DNA of 64,000 nucleotides from positions 72,859,808-72,923,807 of the forward strand of contig OY294046.1 of the NCBI GenBank assembly GCA_958510825.1. Reading direction: 5' to 3'. Numbering within the stretch: position 1 is the first letter of the stretch; every line of letters begins with the position of its first letter. This document shows, one piece after another, positions 31,355 through 42,087 of this stretch. The stretch is from Brachypterus glaber (taxonomy: Eukaryota; Arthropoda; Insecta; Coleoptera; Kateretidae). The notes beneath the pieces were generated by a model, which was not told the DNA's origin, did not search any database, and worked only from the letters and a program-made list of their open reading frames with translations. The position numbers were made by a program, and so were the translations under genes.

Positions 31355-33645
31355 GCTTAAAAAAATTGGGCGCACTTAAAAAATTTGGAGCACTAAAAAA
31401 TTTGGAACTCTAAAAAATTTGGTGTCCTAAAAAAATTGGCGCCCATAAAAAATTTGGCGCCCATAAAAAATTTGGCGCCCCTAAAAAATTTGGCGCACTA
31501 AAAAATGTGGCGCTCCCAAAAGTTTGGCGCCCATAAAAAAACTGGCGCCCTAAAAAAACTGGCGCCCTAAAAAAATTGGCACCCTAAAAAATTTGGTGCA
31601 CTAAAATAAATTGCGCCCCTAAAAAATTAAGCGCCCCTAAAAAAAATGGCCCCTTAAAAAATTTGGCGCCCTAAAAAAACTGGCGCCCATAAAAAAATTG
31701 GGGCCCTAATTAAATTGGCGCCCCTAAAAAATTTGGCACTGTAAAAATTTGGCGCCCTAAAAAATTTGGCTCCCATATAAAAATGGCGCCCCTAAAAAAA
31801 TTGGTCCCCCTAAAAATTTTGGCACTCTAAAAAAATTGGCGCCCCTAAAAAATTTGGCGCTCCTAAAAAATTTGGCCCCTTTAAAAATTTGGCACCCTAA
31901 AAAAATTTGACGCCCTAAAAAAATTGGCGCCCCTAAAAAATTTGGTACCCTAAAAAATTTAACGCAGTCAAAAATTTGGCACCCCTAAAAAATTAAGCAC
32001 TCTAAAAAATTTGGCGCCCTAAAAAAATTGGCGCCCGTACAATATTACCGCCCCTAAAAAAATTGACCCACAAAAAAATTTGACCACCTAAAAAATTAGC
32101 GCCCTAAAAAAATTGGTGCCCATAAAAAAATTGACGCCCTAAAAAATTGGCGCCCCTAAAAAAATTTCCACTCTAAAAAAATTTGCGCCCCAAGAAATTT
32201 GGCGCCCCTAAAAAGTTTAGCGCTTTCTAAAAAATTTGGACTTTTGGCGCCCCTAAAAAATTAGGCGCCCCAAAAATATTGGCGATCCTAAAAAATTTGG
32301 CCCCCCTACCAAAACAAACAAAAACACCCTTCTCTAAAAAATTTGGCGCCGTTAAAAATTTGGCACTTCTAAAAAATTTGGCACTCCAAAAAATTTGGCA
32401 CTCTAAAAAATTTGGCGCCCTTAAAAATTTGGCACCCCTAAAAAATTTGACACTCTAAAAAATTTGGCGCCCCTAAAAAATTTGGCACTCTAAAAAATGG
32501 CTAGACTTGACCAGCATATACGTTCTTTCGGGCCTTGGTAAACAATTTTTTTTCAGAAAACTGATAATTGCTTAAAAAAATTGGGCGCACTTAAAAAATT
32601 TGGAGCACTAAAAAATTTGGCGCATCTAAAAAATTTGGCGCACTAAAAAATGTGGCGCTCCCAAAAGTTTGGCGCCCATAAAAAGACTGGCGCCCTAAAA
32701 AAACTGGCGCCCTAAAAAAATTGGCACCCTAAAAAATTTGGTGCACTAAAATAAATTGCGCCCCTAAAAAATTAAGCGCCCCTAAAAAAAATGGCCCCTT
32801 AAAAAATTGGGCGCCCTAAAAAAACTGGCGCCCATAAAAAAATTGGCGCCCTAATTAAATTGGCGCCCCTAAAAAATTTGGCACTGTAAAAAATTTGGCG
32901 CCCTAAAAAATTTGGCTCCCATATAAAAATGGCGCCCCTAAAAAAATTGGCCCCCCTAAAAATGTTGGCACTCTAAAAAAATTGGCGCCCCTAAAAAATT
33001 TGGCGCCCCTAAAAAATTTGGCCCCTTTAAAAATTTGGCACCCTAAAAAAATTTGACGCCCTAAAAAAATTGGCGCCCGTAAAAAAATTGGCGCCCTAAA
33101 AAAATTGGTGCCCCTAAAAAATTTGGTACCCTAAAAAATTTAACGCAGTCAAAAATTTGGCACCCCTAAAAAATTTACCACTCTAAAAAATTTGGCGCCC
33201 TAAAAAAATTGGCGCCCGTACAATATTACCGCCCCTAAAAAATTAGGCGCCCCAAAAATATTGGCGATCCTAAAAAATTTGGCGCCCCTACCAAAACAAA
33301 CAAAAACACCCTTCTCTAAAAAATTTGGCGCCGTTAAAAATTTGGCACTTCTAAAAAATTTGGCACTCCAAAAAATTTGGCACTCTAAAAAATTTGGCGC
33401 CCTTAAAAAATTGGCACCCCTAAAAAATTTGACACTCTAAAAAATTGGCGCCCCTAAAAAATTTGGCACTCTAAAAAATGGCGCCCTAAAAAAATTGGCG
33501 CCTCTAAAAAATTTGTAACTCTAAAAAAATTTGCGCCGTAAGAAATTTGGCGCCCCTAAAAAATTTGGACTTTTGGCGCCCCTAAAAAATTAAGCGCCCC
33601 AAAAAATTTGGCGATCCTAAAAAATTTGGCGCCATTACCAAAACA
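31355..33645 (+). repeat. Minisatellite of TTTGGCGCC(C)CTAAAAAA units with higher-order duplication
   Basis: More than 110 units of about 16-20 bp follow the pattern CTAAAAAATTTGGCGCCC, with variants such as GGCAC, GGTAC and GGGCGC. A higher-order repeat is clear: block 1 starts at 31287 and block 2 at 32502 (offset 1215 bp) with the same unique head, TAGACTTGACCAGC. Block 2 lacks about 200 bp present near 32060-32260. A spacer with CCAAAACAAACAAAAACACC recurs at 32310, 33290 and 33635. No coding potential. Confidence 0.9.
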
Positions 33646-33929
33646 AACAAAAACACCCTCCGGAAAAAAAACGAAAAAAAGCTATGCCCCTGAGCGTTTC
33701 TACAAAATTTGGTGCCACTATCAAAAAAAAATATACCCTCCGAAAGAAAAGCTTTGTCCCTGAGGAGCGTTTCTACAAAAATTTGGCATCCCTACCCAAA
33801 CAAAAGAAACACACTCTGTTTATTTTATTTTTTATATAAAATAAGAAAATATAACAAATAAAGATTCTTGGGGGGGTATATACGTATATACCCCCTCTAC
33901 CCCTCCCATATCTACGCGCCTGGTCGATA

Positions 33930-34115
33930 TCTGTTTTATAAATTGAGTTATCGACTTTACAGACAGACAGACTGACAGACAGACGAACGGAAAAAAAATT
34001 TCACTGATTTGGACTCAGAAAGGTCTAAAACGTCGAGAAATATGAAAAAAACATGGACAAAGATTTTATCTCTTAGGCGGAGATTTCAATACATCATCAT
34101 CAATGCCGATGTAAA
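33930..34115 (-). repeat. R1 repeat, diverged copy
   Basis: It contains the GACAGACAGACTGACAGACA stretch, GGACTCAGAAAGGTCTAAAA, and a degenerate hairpin end ending AATGCCGATGTA. The 126-codon open frame (34009-34389) begins inside it and is not supported as a gene. Confidence 0.65.
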
Positions 34116-34625
34116 ATTATTATTAATATATCTTGCTACATCAGGACCCAATATTGCTGCTTGCTGTTACTTTATTTTTCCTTGGACTGTTAAACTGATC
34201 AGACAACGTCATTATCTAAGTATTACCGAATTAACTATTAAATATTCATGGGCATCTCATTGCTCGGTCTTAATTAGGGACAACACCTCTTTGCCTCTCT
34301 TCCACTTGGACAGCGTCATTACCATGTCAAAAGACCACCTTCTTGCTCATATTGGACGTTTATCCGCGAATCTACATGGCCTTACTTGACTACATACTGG
34401 TGCTTTACATACAAACAATCGGAAAACACACACACTAAATGGTGCCAGTTTCAGGGGCGCCCGCAGGATTTTTCATAAAGGGGGCATGCCTATTCGGCTT
34501 AGCAACATCCTCAATAAAAAGTTTTTGCTAAATTGTCAAAAAGGGCCAATACAGATTCAGTGGTAATTTTTAAAATTCAAACATATTTAGCTCCGCGGGT
34601 GAAATTTTTTAGAAATCTTAAGGTA

Positions 34626-36025
34626 GGGTAAAACCCCCAATCGTTGGCACTCCGCTAATTATTGTCACTGGAGTGATATTTTCTTTTATATAAAAAAAAT
34701 CTCCATTGGTACCTTAATCTAACTATATTTTTTACGAAGTGGCAATATTTCTAAATATTATACTTTAAATGCGATTAACATATTTTTTCCCCCCTGGGCA
34801 CTAGAGTCTTAGCAGTTTCGTGTGAACTACGTAAGTGTGAATTTTTAAGGTTTGTGCTAAGGAAGTGCTTTAAATAGAAGGTTAGTAAAAGACGTTTATT
34901 GATGGACTTACTATTTTTTCTCGATAATTTTAGTAAGAATATGCATTCTACTTATTAATTAGCCTTAAAAACTTTATTTTTCTTTACATTTATATTTAAT
35001 TTTGACGGTGCCAACAATTGGTATACAAAATTAAACTAAATTCTAATTATTGGCACAGGTGCCAATAATTAGCTTCTTTAGTAAAAATCCTATTCCAATT
35101 ATTGGCAACCAGTTAAAATGCTAAATTAATAGAATAAATTAAATTAAATTGAATAGATTTATTACTTGTACGGTTAAATATACATACGTATTGCCACATC
35201 TTATATAAGATAAAACCAAATCCATATTTTAAAGCGGGTGGGCTATTATACAAAAGATACAGTTTTTGCCAAAAACCTATTTCAAATAAATGAGTTCTAA
35301 ACAGCGTTTAATGAAAAACTTACAGTTTTTCCTCAATAAATATGTGCGTATATAATTTTACACTTAATTTTGTCTATAAACTTAATTTTTCTTTAGAATT
35401 TTATTTTTTATCACGGTGCCCATAATAGGCGTCCAAATTATATTAAATTCCTATTATTGGCACAGGTTTATTGTATGCAAAACTTGCGCATCAAAATTAG
35501 TCTTGAAACCTAATAATTCTTTTAGATAGGCATTATTTTATGGATACAAATTAGTATTAGGTAACTAATATTTTAATTTAAATATAGAGATATTTAAAAT
35601 TTTGTAATTCTAAAATAAATTTGAGTTTTTATTTACAGCCTTTAGTTAATATGTATAAAACTGCAATATTCCAATTTAAATATTTTATTTTGATACTAAA
35701 ATGTTTATTATTCAACAAAAAGTAGGTACTCAGTAATTTTTTCCGTTGCTTTAAAGCAAAAATTAGGTGCCAATAATAGGAAAATCTGGATGCCAATTAT
35801 TAGCAAAAAGGTGACAATAATACTAAATTGTGTATTCTTGTAATTAATTAAAAAAATTCTTTAATATTATAAAGATCATAGTTTAAATTTTATATAATAT
35901 ATAAAATAGAATAACTACTAAATGATGTAAAATATTTTATTTTTGATAACATGAAATATTTAATAAGTTATAATGAAATATATGTGGAAAATTTCTTAAA
36001 GTGCCAATAATTGGGGGTTTTACCC
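34626..36025. mobile_element. Motif-rich transposon B (GTGCCAATAATTGG motif)
   Basis: The ends GGGTAAAACCCCCAAT and ATTGGGGGTTTTACCC are perfect inverted repeats, with TA on both sides (34624-34625, 36026-36027). About eleven copies of TGCCAATAATTGG or the complement are spread from end to end, including a head-to-head pair TTATTGGCACAGGTGCCAAT near 35044. The 1.4 kb contains no transposase frame. Confidence 0.85.
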
Positions 36026-36049
36026 TATTGTATTTTCCTAAATTTCATA

Positions 36050-36445
36050 TGAAATTATTTAATAAAATCTGTTAATAAATAAATTGCTATCCAATAAAAT
36101 CGCTAAAAAAACAATTAAAGCGTTTCGTTTGCGTGCAGTTTCATTTTCAAATTAAAAAAGCTATAGCTTGGTGATTAATTTTTGTTAAAATGTGTCTTTT
36201 ATGAAAATAGTAATACTTCTGAACCGTTCTATGAATATTATAAATATTGAAAGTAGTTTTACAATTGAAATTTTTTGTTTTTTATTTAATTTAGTGGAAG
36301 AATACAGATTAATCAGTTAACATATATTTTGAGGTTATGTTATAGAAGAAATTATTTTGTATGATATGATTATAATAACTGTATCTGGTCAAAAAGAACA
36401 GTTAGTTCAAGACCATAAGTGACCTAAAGGTCATATTTCTTTGTA
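36050..36445 (-). repeat. Repeat R5, copy 2 left part
   Basis: Inverse copy of 25420-24030. It includes AGACCATAAGTGACC and GGTCAAAAAGAACAGTTAG, which give the unoccupied site for transposon C. The LINE inserted at 36446 splits it. Confidence 0.7.
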
Positions 36446-37316
36446 GTAGTAGTAGTAGTAGTAGTAAAAGGTGGGTAGGCTCCGACGCCTGACAAGTAGG
36501 CCCAATGGCCCTTTTTGTCTGCCCCAAGATTACCTACCCAACCTGCTGCCTATCCTCCCTCTTCCTGAATCTACCAGACCTTCTGATGAAGTTCATAACA
36601 TCTGACCAGGCTAGGAGGCTCATCTCTTCCTTCGCTAGTGTTACCACTCCGAAGACGTCTTGTCTGAGCCTGCCCAGAGCCTCACACTCCCCTATGAAGT
36701 GGTAGGGCGTTTCCTCGTCCATCCCACACCCAGGGCAGGTCGGATCGTTTACCGTCCGCATGAGGCTTAGGTGTCGCATAAGCCCACAGTGGCCCGTAAG
36801 GACCCCTGTAAGGAGGCTTATGGTTGCTCGGCCCTTTCCTAGTAGCCAGACTGACCTAGCTTTGCTTGGCCTGGTCAGGAATTCCTTTGCCTGCCTGCAA
36901 CCGCTAAGCTCGGTCCAGTGTTCTTTAAGCTGACTTTCCACCCAAGCGTTGAGGGCAGTCTTCACTTATTTCCTTGTGATACCGAGAATTGGTTCAGGTC
37001 CCAGGCAGGGCTTTCCGGCACCCAGTCTGGCGAGTTCATCCGCCCTCTCGTTGCCTGGAATACCGCAGTGACCTGGTACACAAGGTGAACTCTTTTTGTT
37101 CTTGCTAGCTCATCCAGCTCTCCAGCGCACTCCTGCACCAAAGCGGATCTTGTTGCGGGTGCGCTAAGAGCTTTTAAAGCTGCCTGGCTATCCGAGCAGA
37201 AGTATACATCTGTCTCGTTGCCTGAACGTACTGCCTCACACCTTGCCGCCTCCTGTATAGCGAAGACCTCCGCTTGGAAGACTGTGGGGTACATTCCTAG
37301 CGAAAAGCTTTCCTGT
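36446..37316 (-). mobile_element. 5'-truncated LINE with decayed RNase H and C-terminal region
   Basis: A 13-bp duplication ATATTTCTTTGTA (36433-36445, 37317-37329) flanks the insert. The minus strand carries part of an RNase H domain, a C-terminal Cys-rich region and a (TAC)n tail. A 179-bp copy is at 4564-4742 and an 85-bp internal scrap at 56146-56230. Confidence 0.9.
36534..37294 (-). pseudogene. LINE ORF2 C-terminal part (RNase H plus Cys/His region), broken
   Basis: Two minus-strand frames form the end of a LINE polyprotein with RNase H. The first (37294 to about 36962) has FQAEVFAIQEA and FCSDSQAALKAL, the RNase H segments around the catalytic Glu and Asp. It then shifts frame: GHCGIPGNERADELA, which should follow, reads in another frame about 200 bp in. 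A stop at about 36966 separates it from the second frame (to 36534), which has VKTALNAW-type sequence then a C-P-x-C-x11-H-x4-C region near its middle. Clade: RNase-H-bearing LINEs of the I/Jockey/Loa range; not resolved. Non-functional. Confidence 0.8.
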
Positions 37317-37520
37317 ATATTTCTTTGTAAATATTACAGTAAACGTAAAGCACCTTCTTTTAAAAAGCTTAAAAATAACAAGTTTTAGTTAGCGGGCGAA
37401 AAAAACTTTTTGGCCCTAGGGCGACAAAGTTCAACTTTTTGCCCGTAAAACATGAACAAAAAGTGTCTCTTTTAGAATAAATCGAATAAAAACATTATTA
37501 TTATAACGAGAAAATAGTAG
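37317..37520 (-). repeat. Repeat R5, copy 2 right part
   Basis: It contains TTTTTGGCCCTAGGGCGACA and matches 24030-23861 in inverse. The first 13 bp are the LINE target duplication. Confidence 0.7.
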
Positions 37521-37753
37521 ACTTAAAGGATTTATATTATTTACAGTACCATTACTAGAAATGTTACCCTCACGCATTTTTATGTTGAGTTTTTATGCAT
37601 AAAAAAGCTAACGATTTGTGATAGTTATAACCCGGTTTTAACTGTATGAAAAAAAAGCTGTAAATCTTCACCCCTTAAACAAAAACGCTCTCTTTTACAG
37701 ATTTAACAACATGTAGGTAGGTAAAATATACGAGTATAAATGAGCTCTTTATA

Positions 37754-37949
37754 CACTGATAAAAAGTATTTATTTGGCCAACTAAGTTATTTGGTTGTGA
37801 GTAACAAGTTTTAGTTGAGAATGATTTATTAATGGGAACAAAATAGTTTATTTGACAGAAATAAAATTTATTTGTCACAACCAAATAATTCAATTGGCCA
37901 TATCGAACCAAACATTTTGTTGACAAAAATATAAACTGTTTTATTAGTG
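37754..37949. mobile_element. 196-bp MITE
   Basis: CACTGATAAAAAG on the left and CTGTTTTATTAGTG on the right are imperfect inverted ends with TA outside (37752-37753, 37950-37951). Internal TTGGTTGTGA and TCACAACCAA are a second inverted pair. The open frame on the minus strand is a by-product. Confidence 0.6.
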
Positions 37950-38030
37950 TATTTGGATTGGTAGACATTTTAATTAAACTGCAAATATTATTAATTAATG
38001 GAGATTTCTCCCGTTAGATTAGACAGGGAC

Positions 38031-39046
38031 AAAAGTTCTACCCAAAAAGAATAGAATACATATATACACTCCCACTTCCACCCAACCAAACAAATTCTGT
38101 ATTTGTTCTTTGTTGAACAAATACAATATTTACTTGGCCGGGCGAAAGGTGTAACTATATTAAAGAAATTACTGGCGCCATCTAAATTTTAGTAGAATTA
38201 TCTTATTCTACGGATTCTTATTAGCTATGTTCGTTCGTGCAGCTCACTGCTACACTTTCCGGCCAACCAAATAAATACTATATTTCTTGTATGGAAAACA
38301 AATACAGTATTTATTTGGTTGGCTGGAAAGTGTAGCACAAATGAGATAGAGATAGGGTAGACGTCTTTTGTTTCATAATTCTAGTTGTAGAGATCTCCAT
38401 TGTTGTGACAAGTTTCAAGAAGTGTTTACTTTTGACTGAACAACGCAAAACGAAGTTTAAAGTCTGATACAGTATTTTGTGGTTTTCAAAAAGTTAGCTG
38501 TTAGCTTAAAGTTGGAGTTATTACCTTTTAATCCTACCAAAAGTTCTACCCAAAAAGGATAGAATACATACATACACTCCCACTTCTACCCATCCAAACA
38601 AATTCTGTATTTGTTCTTTGTTGAACAAATACAATATTTACTTGGCCGGGCGAAAAGTGTAACTATATTAAAGAAATTACTGGCGCCATCTAAATTTTAG
38701 TAGAATTATCTTATTCTACGGATTCACATTAGCTATGTTCGTTCGTGCAGCTCACTGCTACACTTTCCGGCCAACCAAATAAATACTATATTTCTTGTAT
38801 GGAAAACAAATACAGTATTTATTTGGTTGGCTGGAAAGTGTAGCACAAATGAGATAGAGATAGGGTAGACGTCTTTTGTTTCATAATTCTAGTTGTAGAG
38901 ATCTCCATTGTTGTGACAAGTTTCAAGAAGTGTTTACTTTTGACTGAACAACGCAAAACGAAGTTTAAAGTCTGATACAGTATTTTGTGGTTTTCAAAAA
39001 GTTAGCTATTAGCTTAAAGTTGGAGTTATTACCTTTTAATCCTACC
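38031..39046 (+). repeat. 508-bp tandem duplication
   Basis: Units 38031-38538 and 38539-39046 have identical length and differ at only about ten positions by eye. Each unit carries a strong hairpin (38259-38336 and 38758-38844 regions) with arms CACTTTCCGGCCAACCAAAT and ATTTGGTTGGCTGGAAAGTG, and a weaker one around TGTATTTGTTCTTTGTTGAA. No coding frame. Sequence on both sides (37590-37730 and 39100-39240) is also related. Confidence 0.9.
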
Positions 39047-39436
39047 TCCCTGATATGATATCTGATAAAATGCATGTATCTCTAACCTATAAACGTTACT
39101 GTAATCGCATACATTTTTTTGTTGAATTTTTACTGGCGTTAACGGTATAGTAAAAAAGCTGTAAATTTTCGCCCCCTGAACAAAAAAAGTCGCTTTTCAC
39201 CGATTCAACAACGGCATAGGTATAATATATGTCTATGAGTGGTGTCGTCATGAACGCAATAAAGGCATTTGCATGGAGAGGACTATTGGAATTTATCTGA
39301 GCAACGAGCCGATAAATCTGTGCGACTTTATTAGATATCTCCTAATTTATGGCGCTTGTCTCCGTCCGCCAGTACAAATAGTGGCTAACATTGACATGCC
39401 TTGACTGGGGGCAAAAGGGATCTTTTTTTAAACAAA

Positions 39437-40136
39437 ATAGTATATTCTATAACTAGTATGGAATAGACAATATTCCGCGCGAGCCGGTAGGCGAGTATGA
39501 CGGTCCCCCGAGCGCGGAATGACTATTCCATAAGTGTTGTAGACTATACTTTTTCTTCGACTGCAAATATGAAACACTGTATGGCTTTAAACTGCGGACA
39601 AGGTTAAAACAATGTTTTTTGTGACTCGACATTGTAAATGCAAAAAAATACATATTTTTAAATAAAGCAATTATTGTTATTAAATAATTTAATCAAATCA
39701 GTACTTAAAAAAGATTTTTATTTAATTTTAGCACATATTTACAAATTATAATGCAAAAATTTAAGGTTATGTCAGATTGTTGTGACAGATATCAGGTTTC
39801 AATATTTAACAATAAATGGAGCAGTTTTAATTTTTTGAACTAAATTGATAAAAAACTGGTCAAATATTAAGAGAAAGTAATAAACTTTATGTAATTTTAA
39901 CGCAAAACTTTAAATTGCATTAAATTATTCAATATTTCATGGTAAAATATATATATATAATTTTGCTAATTTTGCTACAGTTTTCTTTACTTTTATAAAC
40001 AAGAGATGGCACTACATGCGCTCATTCTAACACTTGATACGGAATATTCATACCGTATCTAGAGCTAGAATGGATTCATTCTGTGTTTGAAAAGTGTGTG
40101 TATTTGCTTACATTCTAAAGCAGTCGTAGAAAAAAA
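39437..40136 (+). repeat. Dispersed repeat R6, copy 1
   Basis: From TATTCTATAACTAGTATGGA to CTAAAGCAGTCGTAG it matches 48489-49152 at high identity. This copy has about 37 extra bp after GGAATAGAC (AATATTCCGCGCGAGCCGG and following). Inverted words ATGGAATAG and CTATTCCAT sit at the left end. No gene. Confidence 0.75.
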
Positions 40137-40225
40137 TAGTACCTGTCGTTGGTAACTCAACAAATTCAACAATTAACTGTTGCACAGACTCGGAGCTGAA
40201 CCACATTGTATGGGACCTTTTCCGA

Positions 40226-40262
40226 TCATGGAATAGAATAGAATAGAATAGAATAGAATAGT
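40226..40262 (-). mobile_element. LINE tail relic, (TTCTA)n on the minus strand
   Basis: Seven AATAG units read on the minus strand as the same (TTCTA)n tail that ends the LINE at 54280-56075, preceded by ACTAATAAACTA. Only a few dozen bp of body can remain. Confidence 0.5.
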
Positions 40263-40280
40263 TTATTAGTCATGTATGGC

Positions 40281-40282
<2 letters not shown>

Positions 40283-40352
<70 letters not shown>
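40283..40352. repeat. TA microsatellite, split by a MITE
   Basis: About 35 TA repeats precede the MITE, and a further run follows at 40718-40750. Confidence 0.9.
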
Positions 40353-40357
<5 letters not shown>

Positions 40358-40715
40358 ACCCCCAAGCAACAAAGCCGTAACTCATATATTGTCATTTTTC
40401 ACGACAGCTAAATTTCTAAAATATTTTTTTTTATTATTTAAGGGTGGGTAAATGATTGAAGTGGAAAAGGAAGCCATGCGATACGTCATTTCAAAGCTTA
40501 TAAAATTCTCTATTTAACTGTATAAGTATTTATTGTTTATTTCTGATACTATTCAAGTTTAAATTTTTTTACTTTAGTGTTTTTAGGTAAAATTTTGGTT
40601 AAAATGGCCTGTGGAGTAGTACCACCAGGTGTGTCTTTTTTCAAGGCGTTTACCTATGAGTATAACTCAAAATGGGTCTAACTTGAGTTACATCCTTGTT
40701 GCTTGGGAGTGTCGA
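40353..40715. mobile_element. MITE inserted in a TA run
   Basis: TCGATACCCCCAAGCAACAA and TTGTTGCTTGGGAGTGTCGA are inverted ends with a few mismatches. TAs lie on both sides, so the exact target cannot be told. The interior is related to the centre of the element at 28520-29236. Confidence 0.75.
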
Positions 40716-40716
40716 T

Positions 40717-40752
<36 letters not shown>

Positions 40753-41039
40753 GACAAGTTATACTTAAAAGCTAAAATACATAATGGTAGTTAAAAACAG
40801 TATCCCAAAAAAATGGAAATTTAACTGTACATACACTTAAAATTACCAACACAAATAAATGCAAATTGTATACATAATTATTGTTTTAAAATAACATTTC
40901 ATTTTAAAGTAATTGTATTTATTAGTAGCGCACTAAAAATCACCTTTGGTATTGCGCTTGCAAGGCGACGTAAATCCCAAAAATCAGTGCAAAATTGACG
41001 ATATTTTTATCATAAATAAATATTGTACACATGTTCTTA

Positions 41040-41490
41040 TAATAAACAACAACGGACAGCAGTCCAATACGTTAGGCAACATAAATTTATGTCTTCAATA
41101 CCAACCCAAAAAGAAAATTCCCTAAAAATATTATATTTGGACTTTATCACAGTGCAAAAAAAATGGGCGTTATATGCAAAATTATTAAAGAATACGTAAA
41201 ACAGCTTATTAAACACCAAAACAAGTACAAAATCTTTACACACAACGGGGTATTTATTATCAACGAATGTCAAATTAAGGAGTAGGTCATAAGTTCCCTA
41301 GGAAACTTTAGACCTACTGTGTAAAAATAAAAAAAAAATAGTTTTTTACTTAACAAAAAGACAAATATCTTACCTTAATGTAATTTAAAATATAACCTAA
41401 AATGTTATTTTTACCTAAAATATGCATAATTTTATTTTAAACCATCTCTTTCTGTAGAACTTCTCTCTTTATCTAATCTAAATAAACGCC
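41040..41490 (-). repeat. Inverse copy of the 4080-4480 segment
   Basis: CAGCAGTCCAATACGTTAGG, CACACAACGGGGTATTTATT and CTAGGAAACTTTAGACCTAC match the complement of 4460-4200. The minus-strand open frame (41037-41273) is not conserved in the other copy. Confidence 0.65.
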
Positions 41491-42085
41491 AGTCCATTAG
41501 TTTCTAAATAAGTATAAAACTTAAAAAAAAAAAATGTTTATACATTAACAGAATTTAACAAATAATAAAAAAATCCCTTTTATAAAAAACCTGTGTGCGT
41601 TTATGGTGGTTGATATAACACCGCTTATAAAATATATCGGCGTAATGTGCAATGTGGAGTCTTCTCCAAATACCGCCAATATAGCCTGTCACTTCGAGGA
41701 AAATATCCTGTATACCCTTTTTGTAGTTCTATCGTTTTCAACCCCCCGACCGCCCGCAACCCCCCATAACATCCTGTATCCCGAAGGTTTATACCGGGAT
41801 TAGAAGCGAAAAGTAATCTATATCTAGAACTAATTAAAGATACTGGGATAATAAATATTAAAGCGAGGATCGATACCGATACTGTTTGACTTATTTTATG
41901 AACCGATAACCTCAAAAACCTCATAGAACGTTGCTTTAGCCAAGTCCAAACCTAATTGCTTTAAAATACTAAATTATTTTATTGCATTTTATAGTTTTTT
42001 ATTAAAATTAGAACTCAAGGTTGATTTAACCAATCATTAACACTAAACTATTTTTTTCTACTACCTAATTAAGTGCTAGCTTACA
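41491..42085. other. Non-coding; nothing recognised
   Basis: Open frames on both strands overlap around 41603-41924, which argues against coding. CCCCCGACCGCCCGCAACCC near 41744 is a local C-rich tract. Confidence 0.35.
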
Positions 42086-42087
42086 TA

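Noticed and set aside
31355..33645. CRISPR-like array
   Set aside because: The units are contiguous degenerate minisatellite repeats without unique spacers, in a eukaryotic context.
34009..34389. 126-codon open frame starting MDSERSKTSRN
   Set aside because: It begins inside an R1 copy whose sequence, when compared with the other copies, is non-coding. The same peptide start occurs in the R1 copy at 60155-60418.
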